DNA of 64,000 bases from Spirochaetia bacterium (GCA_022482625.1 JAKVOU010000001.1:2590784-2654783), one strand, 5' to 3'; positions 8,545 to 17,882 are shown, counted from the first letter of the stretch. Notes: generated by a model from the letters alone, not told the origin. Made by a program: numbers and translations.

Positions 8545-9745
8545 ACTTTTCCTCCAGATAGCGGACCAATATATCCGCTGCTTTTCCTGCATCCTCAAGC
8601 TTGGCATATTCCTTTTCGTTGTGGCTTATCCCATTCTTGCAAGGAATGAAGAGCATGCCGGTAGGTACGATATCAGCAAAGCACATTGCATCGTGTCCTG
8701 CTCCGCTCACCATATCGGCATAGGGAATGGACTGATCTGCAACGATGTGTGCCAGGTTTGTACTGATTCCTTGGGACAAGTGTACAGGTTTTGCTTTTCC
8801 TATTTCCTTTATCGAAGCTTTCATGCTTCGCTGTGCCATCGTTTCTTCAACCTTATGCCGTATTGCACGTTTGGCTTCCGTCAACGTATGCTGGTCCTGG
8901 GAGCGGATGTCGAGGGTAAGCTTGGTCTTGCCCGGGATGACATTGATGACATTGGGGAAATTGTCCAGTTCCCCTGCCGTTATGACGATATCATCATGGG
9001 CTTTTGCATAGCTTTCTGCAAAGGAGACGAGCTCGGAGGCAAAGCAAAGGGAGTCTTTCCTGATTCCCATCGGGGTAGTACCTGAATGTTCGCTTTGCCC
9101 TTGGATGGTTATTTCCAGCCGTTCGTTGCCGACGATGGCATGGACGATCCCGATGATCTTGTTGCTGTCTTCAAGAATCTTGCCCTGTTCGATATGTACT
9201 TCCAGGTATTCCTTGATCCCTTCGAGGGAATCTGCATAGAGCAGGCCTTTTTCTTCGAATATCCTGCTGAGCTTTTTTCCTTCCTTGTCTGTGAGGTTCG
9301 CAACCGTTGCCTTTGTATATTCCTTGGACAGCAGTCCGCTTCCTATCGTACATTTATTGAAATTGGTAGATTCTTCACAGCGGAATGCACCGGCTCGTAC
9401 CGGTATGCGGATGCCTTTCGCTGAAAGGTCAAGCAATACGGCAAGTCCGACGATGACCCCGATGACACCATCATATCTGCCACCTGAAACAACGGAATCC
9501 AGATGTGAGCAGATCCATGTAGCCGGTGTTCTTTTGCAATTGGATACATACGAGTTTCCGATGTTGTCGGTGAAAGTATCAAAACCATATTCTTTGCCGA
9601 TCTGAAGAAATGTCCGGTGCATTTCATCTTCTGTGCTGCTGTAACCCAACCGGGTCACACCGCCGTTTTCGAGGCAGCCTATGTGTTCGAATCTATTGAA
9701 AATACTTCTTATTTCTTTTACGATATCTGATTTGTCCATAGCCAT
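8531..9745 (-). CDS. M20-family N-carbamoyl-L-amino-acid hydrolase / ureidosuccinase candidate
   Basis: The 404-residue protein belongs to the allantoate amidohydrolase/N-carbamoyl-amino-acid hydrolase group (AllC, HyuC, UPB-like). Metal and substrate motifs are visible: CSHLDSVVSGGRYDG near residue 80, FRCEESTNFNKCTIGS, EVHIEQGKILED, the dimerisation and substrate His in GQSEHSGTTPMG, and GAGHDAMCFADIVP. These enzymes release ammonia and CO2 from an N-carbamoyl group. Between an importer and pyrC, the most economical substrate is N-carbamoyl-L-aspartate (ureidosuccinate), giving aspartate. N-carbamoyl-beta-alanine or allantoate remain possible. A ribosome site AAGGA precedes the ATG at 9745. 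Confidence 0.82.
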   Translation of the reverse strand: MAMDKSDIVKEIRSIFNRFEHIGCLENGGVTRLGYSSTEDEMHRTFLQIGKEYGFDTFTDNIGNSYVSNCKRTPATWICSHLDSVVSGGRYDGVIGVIVGLAVLLDLSAKGIRIPVRAGAFRCEESTNFNKCTIGSGLLSKEYTKATVANLTDKEGKKLSRIFEEKGLLYADSLEGIKEYLEVHIEQGKILEDSNKIIGIVHAIVGNERLEITIQGQSEHSGTTPMGIRKDSLCFASELVSFAESYAKAHDDIVITAGELDNFPNVINVIPGKTKLTLDIRSQDQHTLTEAKRAIRHKVEETMAQRSMKASIKEIGKAKPVHLSQGISTNLAHIVADQSIPYADMVSGAGHDAMCFADIVPTGMLFIPCKNGISHNEKEYAKLEDAGKAADILVRYLEEKYAHH

Positions 9746-9784
9746 GTCTTCCTTGGGAGAATCGAATGATTCCGGTAGTTGCTG

Positions 9785-10570
9785 TCAACCTACGACTTCT
9801 TCTTCCGTTTCCTTCCATGTCAGGATATGTCTTTCCAGGATATCAAATACCTTATAGAGGAACAGGCCGAGGACACTCAGAAGGAAGACCGCAGACAGTA
9901 TCAGGTTGATGTTATAGTTTTCTCCGCCGAGTACGACCAGATAGCCTAACCCGGCCTTTGCTCCTATCATTTCACCGATGACGGCTCCGATCATGGCTTG
10001 GGTAACTGCTACCTTCATTCCGGAGAGAAGCATCTCTCCGGAAAAAGGCAATTCAATCTTGATGAACCGCTGCCAGGCATTGGCCTTCAGTATGGTCATC
10101 AGATTGTAGATGTTCTTTTCAATTGACCTGACAGCCAATACTTCATTTGTCATGACGGGAAAGGACACGACCAAGATGACCAGAGCCACCTTGGACTGGA
10201 TGCCCAGTCCCATCCAGAGGATGAACAGGGGAGCAAGAGATATCTTCGGTGCAGTCTGGACTATGATGACGAAAGGCATCACAAGCTTTTCCAGGAATTC
10301 AACCTTTGCCAGGACATAGCCGAGGACCAGCCCCAGCAGGATGCCCCAGAAAGTTCCCAGGAATATTTCTTCCAAGGTTACCCAGATGTGATAGAGCATA
10401 TCACCTGTCCTGAAGAATTCGATCATCGACAGCAGGAATGCATAAGGGCTTGGCAGCAGATAGGCCGGTATCTTGCATAGTACGATATAAAGTTCCCAGA
10501 CCAGCAAGAATACCGGGATTACTGATACTGGCAATATGACGTTCCTGTATTTCTGATAGAATAGTCTCAT
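9785..10570 (-). CDS. ABC transporter permease (SsuC/TauC/ThiX type)
   Basis: The 261-residue protein has about six membrane helices and the BPD_transp_1 coupling-loop region. The EAA-like segment runs from AWQRFIKIELPFSGEML to the downstream AGLGYLVV. The family imports small organic molecules such as sulfonates, nitrate and pyrimidine precursors together with NMT1/THI5-type binding proteins. A second permease of the same family (12430-13227) lies in the operon, so the importer is probably a heterodimer or two related systems share one ATPase. It is separated from the binding-protein gene by 21 nt. Confidence 0.85.
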   Translation of the reverse strand: MRLFYQKYRNVILPVSVIPVFLLVWELYIVLCKIPAYLLPSPYAFLLSMIEFFRTGDMLYHIWVTLEEIFLGTFWGILLGLVLGYVLAKVEFLEKLVMPFVIIVQTAPKISLAPLFILWMGLGIQSKVALVILVVSFPVMTNEVLAVRSIEKNIYNLMTILKANAWQRFIKIELPFSGEMLLSGMKVAVTQAMIGAVIGEMIGAKAGLGYLVVLGGENYNINLILSAVFLLSVLGLFLYKVFDILERHILTWKETEEEVVG

Positions 10571-10591
10571 CTCCTGCTCCTGTTTTCCTAA

Positions 10592-11611
10592 CTATTTGAT
10601 TATCTTCGAATACAGCAGATCATTTGCATCGAAGACATTGTCGATGATGCCGTACTCATGCTGGATGTTGATCAGCTTGTTCCAGCGTGCAGGATCTGCA
10701 GTCCCGATACCATTGGCTTTGGTGAAGTCGCTCTGCCACAGATAAGTCTTGAACACTTCGTTGATGATCTGGATGGTAACATCCCTCTTCGAGGCATTGA
10801 ATGTCTTTACGTAGTTTGCAATGGACAAGTCAACAGCTTCTTCTGCATGTCCGTCACAGATGTACTGGATTGCCTTTGTCAAAGCACTGCTGAATGCGTC
10901 GACTACTTCAGGATGTTCCTTGATATAGGCGTCTCCTGAGATCAGCACGTTGCCGAATGAAGGCAAGACCGTATCAGACCTGATTTCCTTTACGTCGGCA
11001 CCGGCATTGTTCAGCTCAATGGTCCTGAGCATGGAGAATACGATGGCGTCTACCTTGCCGGTCGTCAGGGAGTTCAGGATGGCACCGGTACCGATTATTT
11101 CCAGATCGATGTCATCAAGTGTAAGTCCGACGCTCTTCAGCAGGACCTGCAACTGGATGTAGTTTGGGCTTCCCAGGCTTGTTACGGCAATTCTCTTTCC
11201 TTTCAGGTCTTTTGCACTCGTAATTCCTGAATCGGCCTTGAAGATGGTTGATCCCAAGCCATGCTGATACGTATTGTGCACGACTTTCACGGGTACGCCG
11301 TTGGATTTGGCAGTGACTACTGCATCTGCATTGGGGAAGCCGAATTCAACGTTTCCTGCTGCAACGTTCTTGACTATATCAGAAGCTGCCGCATAGTAGA
11401 AATCGACATCAAGTCCTGCTTCCTTGAAGTAGCCTTTCTGCTGGGCTACATACAGGGGTGCATAGTACGGGGTCGCTCCACCGTCCAGTTGGATCGAGAC
11501 TTTCGTCAGTCCGTCGGCAGATTTTGCCTCGGTTGCTTCCGTTGTCCCCTGAGCCCAAAGACAGGCTGCCGACGACAACAGTGCGATTGTCAGGATTGCT
11601 AATTTTCTCAC
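10592..11611 (-). CDS. NMT1/THI5-like substrate-binding protein
   Basis: The 339-residue exported protein begins VRKLAILTIALLSSAACLWAQG. This leader could be cut by signal peptidase I after LWA, or be a relaxed spirochaetal lipobox ending at Cys. The mature part opens with KVSIQLDGGATPYYAPLYVAQQKGYFKEAG, typical of family NMT1/THI5 (pyrimidine precursor, taurine and nitrate binding). The GTG start at 11611 forms a GTGA overlap with the preceding stop and has AAGGAG upstream. It is expected to deliver ligand to the permeases at 9785 and 12430. With pyrimidine enzymes as neighbours, orotate, a pyrimidine base or a nucleoside are the leading ligand guesses. Confidence 0.85.
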   Translation of the reverse strand: MRKLAILTIALLSSAACLWAQGTTEATEAKSADGLTKVSIQLDGGATPYYAPLYVAQQKGYFKEAGLDVDFYYAAASDIVKNVAAGNVEFGFPNADAVVTAKSNGVPVKVVHNTYQHGLGSTIFKADSGITSAKDLKGKRIAVTSLGSPNYIQLQVLLKSVGLTLDDIDLEIIGTGAILNSLTTGKVDAIVFSMLRTIELNNAGADVKEIRSDTVLPSFGNVLISGDAYIKEHPEVVDAFSSALTKAIQYICDGHAEEAVDLSIANYVKTFNASKRDVTIQIINEVFKTYLWQSDFTKANGIGTADPARWNKLINIQHEYGIIDNVFDANDLLYSKIIK

Positions 11612-12399
11612 AACTTTTCTCCTTGTAAATACGAGTTTATTTTTACAACGGCTTCCAGCGTTGTCTTGCACATCTTCAACTGGGCGTCCTCGAAATCAAC
11701 CAGCCATTTATCCTCGATACGGTTGCAATGGACTACACAGATGCTTCCGGCATAAATATTGTTCAATGATGCCAGGGTCAATACGGTTTCTGATTCCATT
11801 TCAAGGTTTTTGATATTCAGGTCTTCATAATATTTGATCAGGTCGGTATCGCTGGTTTCCTTACCGACGATCTTACGGCCCTGTCCTTTGTAGAACGAAC
11901 CTACTGATGCACAGATGCCCATATGATATCTGACGTTGTTTTCTTCACAGGTTTCCTTCAGGGCCTTGACAACTTCAAACGAAGCTATGGCTGGGTATTC
12001 CGGCCTCACATAGAAACTTGAAGCTCCTCCCAGACGCATGGCTCCTGTGTTGATGATGAGATCTCCGCATTCTATTCCTTTTTGGACTGCTCCGGTACCG
12101 CCGGTGCGGATCAGAACTTCTGCGCCCAAGTACATGAGTTCCTGTACGACGATTTCCGTAGATGCAGAACCTATGCCTGTCGAACAGACGCTTAACCGGA
12201 CATTCTTGTATGTTCCGGTTCCGACGGTAAATTCCCTGTTGCTTGAAATGATTTCAAAGTTATCACATAAACTGGCGAACTTCATGACCCGTTTCGGGTC
12301 GCCGGGGAGCAGTACAATCTTTGCGATGTCCCCTTTCTTGCATTTCAAATGAGGCATCAAGCCATTGAAAAATGGTTTGTCTGCCGAAATATACTCCAT
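11608..12399 (-). CDS. Uridine phosphorylase-like nucleoside phosphorylase (PNP/UDP family)
   Basis: The 263-residue protein shows PNP_UDP_1 family motifs: the phosphate-binding LLPGDPKRV near residue 30, STGIGSASTEI, TGGTGAVQKGIECGD, and RLGGASSFYVRPEYPA. That last motif resembles the substrate segment of E. coli uridine phosphorylase. The C-terminal NLEMESETVL supplies the ribose-binding Glu-Met-Glu. It phosphorolyses a pyrimidine nucleoside to base and ribose 1-phosphate in the cytosol. The ATG at 12399 is preceded by GGGGGA. Its place inside the importer gene set ties it to the imported ligand. Confidence 0.82.
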   Translation of the reverse strand: MEYISADKPFFNGLMPHLKCKKGDIAKIVLLPGDPKRVMKFASLCDNFEIISSNREFTVGTGTYKNVRLSVCSTGIGSASTEIVVQELMYLGAEVLIRTGGTGAVQKGIECGDLIINTGAMRLGGASSFYVRPEYPAIASFEVVKALKETCEENNVRYHMGICASVGSFYKGQGRKIVGKETSDTDLIKYYEDLNIKNLEMESETVLTLASLNNIYAGSICVVHCNRIEDKWLVDFEDAQLKMCKTTLEAVVKINSYLQGEKL

Positions 12400-12429
12400 A
12401 TATTCCCCCAAAAAAGATGTGTTGTACGA

Positions 12430-13227
12430 TTATTGTTGCTTCGATGTGTTTTCCGAATCATGCCAGCGGAGCAGATATTTGCCTGCCAAGTCGATGATTT
12501 CGTAAGAGATGATGCCGACCAGTACGGTTACGATGATACCTGCCATCAGCAGGGCGGTATTGTAGGTGGCGGAGCTGTATGTCAGAATGTAGCCTAGGCC
12601 TACTTTGCCTGACATCCATTCAGAGACAATGGCTCCGATGACAGCCTGGACGATACCTATCTTCAGGCCTGAAAAGATCATCGGCAGTGAATACATTATC
12701 TCAATCCGTGAAAATATCTGCCATTTGCTGGCTTTCAGTATCTTCATCAGATAGCGTACATCCTGTGGTATTGAACCGATTCCCATGATGACGCCGATCA
12801 TGACAGGAAAGATTACCATTGAAACGATCAGGACCAGCTTCGATGTGATGCCAATACCGAACCAGACGACGAACAGAGGCACCAAGGCAATTTTGGGAGC
12901 TGTCTGCATGAAAATGATATGTGGCATCAATGCTGTCTTCAGTCCATCTACCTTGGCAAATACATAACCGAGGACGACTCCGAAAAAGACACCCAACAGA
13001 AAACCTACCGTTACTTCCCATGTGGTTGCCCACAGATGTGGCCAAATCATACCCGAGCTAAACAATTTGCCGAACTGGACAAAGACAATCTTCGGGGCCG
13101 GCAGGACAAAGGCAGGGACATCATGTGTCGAAACGTAAATCTGCCAGATCAATACGAAGATACTTATTGACAGGATATATTCACCTATCAACTTTGCAGC
13201 TGTCGTTACATTTCCCTTTATCCTCAT
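12430..13227 (-). CDS. ABC transporter permease, second (SsuC/ThiX type)
   Basis: The 265-residue integral membrane protein has the same fold as the permease at 9785. Shared features are FVLPAPKIVFVQF in the N-terminal half, a central GVFFGVVLGYVFAKV helix and MQTAPKIALVPLFVVWFG. Its start ATG overlaps the ATPase stop as ATGA. Identity to the other permease looks substantial, so a duplication is likely. Confidence 0.86.
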   Translation of the reverse strand: MRIKGNVTTAAKLIGEYILSISIFVLIWQIYVSTHDVPAFVLPAPKIVFVQFGKLFSSGMIWPHLWATTWEVTVGFLLGVFFGVVLGYVFAKVDGLKTALMPHIIFMQTAPKIALVPLFVVWFGIGITSKLVLIVSMVIFPVMIGVIMGIGSIPQDVRYLMKILKASKWQIFSRIEIMYSLPMIFSGLKIGIVQAVIGAIVSEWMSGKVGLGYILTYSSATYNTALLMAGIIVTVLVGIISYEIIDLAGKYLLRWHDSENTSKQQ

Positions 13228-13973
13228 CCGATGATTCTCCTCAGGTATCTGCTGTAGTCCTGGAATTCCGTCGTTTCCCTCATGGCCATAGTACGGGGCC
13301 TAGGTAAGTCGATGGTTACTGTTTCATTTATCATGCCGGGATGAGCAGACATGACAACTACTCTGTCGGAGAGGAAGACTGCCTCAGGAATACTATGGGT
13401 AACAAATACGACCGTTTTCTTTGTATTTTCCCAAATCTTGAGCAACTCGATGTTCAGATGATCTCTTGTCAGGGCATCAAGTGCACCGAAGGGTTCATCC
13501 ATGAGCAATATCGGGGCATCGTATGAGAGTGCACGAACGATGGAAACTCTCTGCTTCATACCACCGGACAGTTCTCGGGGAAGGGCATCCTTGAACTCTG
13601 TGAGACCAGCAAGTTCCAGTAGGGCATCAAGTTTTTCCTGAGACTGGATACTCTTGTCTTTCTTGATATCGAGGGGAAAACCGGCATTCTGCCGTACTGT
13701 TTTCCATGGTAGCAATACAGGGTCCTGGAAGACGAATCCCATTTCCTGTTCAGGGCCATCCTTGTAATCAATCTGCCCATTGGTCGGGTTATCAAGACCT
13801 CCGATGATTCGAAGGAACGTAGATTTTCCACATCCTGAAGGGCCTATGATGGAAACGAATTCACCGTTTTCTATTTCCAGGTTGATGTCTCTCAAAGCTA
13901 CAGTGTCTTCTTTCATCAGGACATGGTAGATTTTCGTCAGGTCAGTTGTCTTTAGGCAATAATCATTTGGCAT
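13224..13973 (-). CDS. ABC transporter ATPase (nitrate/sulfonate/taurine type)
   Basis: The 249-residue ATPase has Walker A GPSGCGKST near residue 44, a Q-loop in GFVFQDPVLLPW, the signature LSGGMKQRVSIVRAL, Walker B ILLMDEPFGALD, and the switch His in VFVTHSIPEA. The ATG at 13973 has GGGAGG upstream and overlaps the end of the IclR gene. A longer frame exists but starts inside IclR. It powers both permeases of the operon. Confidence 0.9.
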   Translation of the reverse strand: MPNDYCLKTTDLTKIYHVLMKEDTVALRDINLEIENGEFVSIIGPSGCGKSTFLRIIGGLDNPTNGQIDYKDGPEQEMGFVFQDPVLLPWKTVRQNAGFPLDIKKDKSIQSQEKLDALLELAGLTEFKDALPRELSGGMKQRVSIVRALSYDAPILLMDEPFGALDALTRDHLNIELLKIWENTKKTVVFVTHSIPEAVFLSDRVVVMSAHPGMINETVTIDLPRPRTMAMRETTEFQDYSRYLRRIIG

Positions 13974-14721
13974 GTTGGTCCTCCCTGAATCCCAACGAAT
14001 ATGATATGTCATTGGCACATTGTCTCAGTTTTTCTATCATCTGTATGTCGATGTCTCCGGTTTCCTTCAGATTGTTGAACGATACGCTGGCAATCGGCTT
14101 ATCCATGGAATCGAATATGGGGCAGGCTACACCGATGACACCTACCTGCAGTTCTTCATTGGATTTTGCATAGCCGAGCTGACGTATCTTCTGCAGTTCT
14201 GCTAGGTAAGTATTAATGTCTGTGATTGTGTTTGGAGCTATTTTCTTGAATGAATTTTCTTTGTTTTCGTTGATGACTTCTTCTGTCGGCAGGTAAGCGT
14301 CTATTACCTTACCTGCTGAAGTGGCATATTTCGGAATTGCAAAACCCGTACGTACGTAGAAATATTGTGTATCGATGTTCTGGATGTAATCAATACAGAC
14401 TGTGCTGCCGTTTTCGACGATACACAGTTCGACTGTCTTGTTGAGTTCCTTTGACAAGGCATTCATGTATTCGTGGGCTATCTTGGTCAGTGCATTTTTC
14501 TGGGAAATGTTCTGGGCCAGTGTGAGGACCTTGAAACCGATTCTGTATTTCTTTGATTCATTGTCCTGAAAAGCGAATCCATCTTCCTTAAGGCAGGAAA
14601 GGATCCTATGTACGGCACTTGTGGAAATACCTAATTCATCTGACACGCTTTTTACCGATACACCGTCGGGCTCTTTGCTCAGCAATGTCAGTATTGCCAG
14701 TGTTCTATTTATCAACTGCAT
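13963..14721 (-). CDS. IclR-family transcriptional regulator
   Basis: The 252-residue protein has an N-terminal winged helix-turn-helix (SVKSVSDELGISTSAVHRIL, residues 20-40) and an IclR effector domain. The latter includes VGVIGVACPIFDSMDKPIASVSF near residue 205. IclR proteins sense small acids and aromatic catabolites and often control catabolic operons. As the first gene of the minus-strand operon it is expected to control its own transport and pyrimidine genes. IclR control is uncommon for de novo pyrimidine synthesis and favours a degradative reading. Confidence 0.88.
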   Translation of the reverse strand: MQLINRTLAILTLLSKEPDGVSVKSVSDELGISTSAVHRILSCLKEDGFAFQDNESKKYRIGFKVLTLAQNISQKNALTKIAHEYMNALSKELNKTVELCIVENGSTVCIDYIQNIDTQYFYVRTGFAIPKYATSAGKVIDAYLPTEEVINENKENSFKKIAPNTITDINTYLAELQKIRQLGYAKSNEELQVGVIGVACPIFDSMDKPIASVSFNNLKETGDIDIQMIEKLRQCANDISYSLGFREDQHAK

Positions 14722-15251
14722 GTTGTCATCCCTTATTACGGGATACGATTCCGTATCACGAATTTAGACACATAATACCATGCACAGGCATTTTGTCAAT
14801 GAATTTAGAATTTTATCAAAATAATTGCCTGTTGTTAGCAAAACTGATCAAGGGTATGGTTATACATGGGTAGGAATGCTAGAAGTAACTGTAATTGGAA
14901 GCAAGAAGTTCTAGGAAAGAACATGATAAATATTTAACTAATATTATTTTTGATGTGTAAAAATTCATATCATAGCTGCAGATTTCAAAATGCTTACGAT
15001 ATTTTTTACTGACAACTTGCCTGTTCGTGTTTTTACTTTTTCCGGAAATTCTTAGAGGGCTTTGATTTTCAGAACATGGTTTATAAAATCCAGCTTTATC
15101 CTTTTTCGATAAAGTCCCTATTGCTGACTTAAGGATTGTAGTACGGCCAGACAAAAAGGAAGATATGGACTAATCCAATAAAAATAAACTTTACATAAGA
15201 ACAATATGTAACTTTCTAAGTAAGTATACTTATAGAATTATTTTATGTTTC
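14722..15251. other. 530-bp intergenic region
   Basis: This contains the presumed promoter region of the IclR operon next to 14722 and the tail side of the lacI-type gene. A minus-strand frame at 14879-15154 is open but has no ribosome site and no recognisable domain, so it is not called. No RNA gene or repeat was recognised. Confidence 0.5.
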
Positions 15252-16259
15252 TTATCTGAGAACTGCTGCCATACAGGTTTCTCGGATGACAATATTGGAA
15301 CTGAGGACGATTTGCTCAGTTGAAGGATAGGCATCTTGAATTAATGACAACAATTGTAGCATAGCAATTTTTCCCATTTCCTCGAACGGTTGCCTAACTG
15401 TTGTCAATCCAATTAGCGATGAAGTAGGAATATCATCAAATCCAATTATTGAAATATCTGCAGGGATGCTATAATTGTTTTTTCTTAATGTCTCATAGGC
15501 ACCAAAGGCCATGACATCATTTGATGCACAAATGGCAGAATAATCGAATTTTTTCTGGTCGATTAGATTTTGAGTTTCCTGACTGGCTGTTATCTTATCA
15601 TAATTTCCATTTATTTTTGTTATGTTGCTTAAATCAATTTTACTATCTTCCAGTGCTTTTAGAAAACCGCTGTAACGTTCTTCTGCCGTTGAAATATCTG
15701 CAGGTCCAGCAAGATAAAGAATTTTTTTATGTCCAAGACTAAGCAGATATTTTGTTGCTTGGTACATTGCAAGGAGATTATTTGTAGTAATTGATTGAAC
15801 TGGGGCGTTTATGCTTGGTATCCGATCAAGAAAGACAATAGGAGGCAATCGTCTCTGTACCATTTCAACAAGCAAATCGGATGGCTTGCCTGAACCGACA
15901 AACACAATACCTAAAATATTGATTTTGATTAGATTTTTTAGGATTTGTTCCTCAATTTTTGAATTACCTTCAGTATTGCAAACCAGTAAATCATATCCCT
16001 TGCTTCTGCAAATACCTTCGATACCTTTCAGCATGAGAGGAAAAAATTGATTTGTAATATCCGGGATAATAAAAGCAATGAAACCCATTTGGGGGTAATT
16101 GCTGCGTTTTGTATGCATCTCGATAACAGATAATACTTTTTTCTTTGTAGAATCTTTTACGTTTGGCGAATCTGCAAGCACTCTACTTACAGTAGAAATT
16201 GAGACATTTGATAATTCTGAAATTTCTTTTAAAGTAAAGTCATCTTTCTTATCTATCAT
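15252..16259 (-). CDS. LacI-family transcriptional regulator
   Basis: The 335-residue protein has the LacI helix-turn-helix TLKEISELSNVSISTVSRVLADSPNV at residues 9-34 and a periplasmic-binding-like effector domain with FIIPDITNQFFPLMLKGIE. It includes the usual IIGFDDIPTSSLIGLTTVRQP near residue 270. It is divergent from the carbohydrate importer operon starting at 16473 and so is its likely repressor. The effector is probably the imported sugar or a phosphorylated intermediate. Confidence 0.92.
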   Translation of the reverse strand: MIDKKDDFTLKEISELSNVSISTVSRVLADSPNVKDSTKKKVLSVIEMHTKRSNYPQMGFIAFIIPDITNQFFPLMLKGIEGICRSKGYDLLVCNTEGNSKIEEQILKNLIKINILGIVFVGSGKPSDLLVEMVQRRLPPIVFLDRIPSINAPVQSITTNNLLAMYQATKYLLSLGHKKILYLAGPADISTAEERYSGFLKALEDSKIDLSNITKINGNYDKITASQETQNLIDQKKFDYSAICASNDVMAFGAYETLRKNNYSIPADISIIGFDDIPTSSLIGLTTVRQPFEEMGKIAMLQLLSLIQDAYPSTEQIVLSSNIVIRETCMAAVLR

Positions 16260-16353
16260 ATATTTAGTTTACGTTCAATGCAAAACTTTGTCAATTGCAA
16301 TAAAATTTTTTCAATTTTTACCATTTTATGCAAAAAGATAAATTCATGAAAAA

Positions 16354-16381
16354 TTGACATGATAATTAATTTTTATATATT
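16354..16381 (+). promoter_or_regulatory. sigma70-type promoter of the LacI-controlled operon
   Basis: TTGACA (16354-16359), a 16-nt spacer and TATATT (16376-16381) lie in very AT-rich DNA between the divergent lacI and binding-protein genes. A second candidate is TTGACA at 16424 with GATAAC 17 nt on. The 10-mer TTTATGCAAA occurs at 16325 and again at 16453, flanking both promoters, and could be part of an operator. Confidence 0.55.
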
Positions 16382-16472
16382 TTATTATTATATATATAAA
16401 TATAAAATTTATAATATTAATACTTGACAAATAGTGAAAATAATATGATAACTTTATGCAAAGGAGTTGAAA

Positions 16473-17804
16473 ATGAGAAAACTATTATTAATGCTTATGG
16501 CAGTATTTTTGGTTTCAGCTTTTGCATTTGGAAATGGAAAGCAAGAAAGCCAAAACACTGAAACTGAATCTACTGAATCGCAAAAAGAAACGACTGAAAT
16601 TACATTTCTTTGCAGTTCGGTAAAACCGTATGATACGGCCATGCCCAAAATGATTCAAAAATTTGAATCTGAAAATCCAAATATAAAGGTAAAGCTTGAA
16701 CAGTTGCCAACCAAAAATATTTGGCAGATGGTGGAAGTAAAATTAGGAGCTAAGGAATCTGTTCCTGATGTAGTATTTACTGATGCTCCTCTTGTTACTG
16801 CTTATGCGGTGAAGGGATACTTGGAACCGCTCGACAGTTATTTTTCTTCAGATGAATTGTCTCAATATCTGGATGTTCCACTCAAGGCTTGCACATACAA
16901 TGGCAAACTTTATGCTGCTCCGTTCCAAAATTCTTCCCAATTGTTATATTATAATACTGACATGTTTGATGCTGCAGGTTTGAAAAGACTGTCGAAAGAT
17001 CCTGCTGACAGATTGACGTGGAGTGAAGTCGTCGATTTGGCTAAGAAATTGACAATTGATTCTGATAATGATGGGACACCGGAAGTATTCGGATTGGGAA
17101 TTTCTCAGATCAGCCGTCCTTACCAGATGCTTACCATGCCAGAATCCCTTGGAGGAAAAGCTATCAGTGATGATGGACTGTCAGTTAAGGGCTTGTTGAC
17201 AGATTCGGCATGGAAGCAGTCTTGCCAATTTATTTCTGATTTGTTTAATGTCGATAAAGTTGCACCAAAAGGTGTTTCTGCTTCCGATATGCTTGCATAT
17301 TTTCCTAGCGGCAAGTTGGCAATGCTGATTGGGCCGGATTATAATATCCGTGCATATAGTCAGCTAAAAGATTTGCATTGGGATTATGCTCCTTATCCAT
17401 ATTTTAAAAATGGTAAGCCAGTTACTCCGACTGGTAGTTGGTCTTTAGGTATAAACAAATATTCAAAGAACAAACAGGCTGCAATGAAATTGATTAAATT
17501 CTTAACATTGACTCCTGCCTGTGTGGATTGGTTCTATATGGATGGTCATTTACCGACAAATAAAAATACATTTACTGCCATTGATAATGATTCGAAATTT
17601 AAAGAATGGCCTTTTAATGTCTTTGATTTACTGACTTACGAATCTAACAATACAGCTGTTCCCAGGCCTATGACACCCGGTTATCTTGAGTACGAATCCA
17701 TTCTTACAAATGCATTCGACGATATAAGGAATGGTGCGGACATCGATACGACTTTGTCAAATACTGAAGACCAAATTGACAGATCACTTGCAAAATACCG
17801 ATAA
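16473..17804 (+). CDS. Carbohydrate ABC transporter substrate-binding protein (family 1)
   Basis: The 443-residue protein has a signal peptide (MRKLLLMLMAVFLVSAFAFG, cleaved near FAFG-N) followed by a low-complexity linker and a family 1 solute-binding domain. Typical segments are IQKFESENPNIKVKLEQLP, PDVVFTDAPLVTAYAVKGYLEPLD and GSWSLGINKYSKNKQAAMKLIKFLT. The ATG at 16473 has AAGGAG at 16461-16466. It heads a seven-gene operon with two permeases, two nucleoside hydrolases, a DapA-type lyase and a BASS transporter. The ligand is therefore probably a nucleoside or another N- or O-glycoside. Confidence 0.9.
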   Translation: MRKLLLMLMAVFLVSAFAFGNGKQESQNTETESTESQKETTEITFLCSSVKPYDTAMPKMIQKFESENPNIKVKLEQLPTKNIWQMVEVKLGAKESVPDVVFTDAPLVTAYAVKGYLEPLDSYFSSDELSQYLDVPLKACTYNGKLYAAPFQNSSQLLYYNTDMFDAAGLKRLSKDPADRLTWSEVVDLAKKLTIDSDNDGTPEVFGLGISQISRPYQMLTMPESLGGKAISDDGLSVKGLLTDSAWKQSCQFISDLFNVDKVAPKGVSASDMLAYFPSGKLAMLIGPDYNIRAYSQLKDLHWDYAPYPYFKNGKPVTPTGSWSLGINKYSKNKQAAMKLIKFLTLTPACVDWFYMDGHLPTNKNTFTAIDNDSKFKEWPFNVFDLLTYESNNTAVPRPMTPGYLEYESILTNAFDDIRNGADIDTTLSNTEDQIDRSLAKYR

Positions 17805-17821
17805 AAATTTTTTCTTTCCAG

Positions 17822-17846
17822 AGACACCAGCTTTTGGTTGGTGCCT
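17822..17846 (+). promoter_or_regulatory. intercistronic hairpin between binding-protein and permease genes
   Basis: AGACACCA (from 17822) pairs with TGGTGCCT (17839-17846) with one mismatch around a TTTTG-containing loop. It lies 17 nt after the binding-protein stop. No T-run follows. It probably protects the upstream mRNA so that the binding protein is made in excess. Confidence 0.5.
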
Positions 17847-17882
17847 TTGGTATTTATCAGAAACATATTCAAGGAAAAGACA

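Noticed and set aside
14879-15154. 91-codon minus-strand open frame between the IclR and LacI genes
   Set aside because: No ribosome-binding site, no recognisable domain, and composition typical of AT-rich noncoding DNA.
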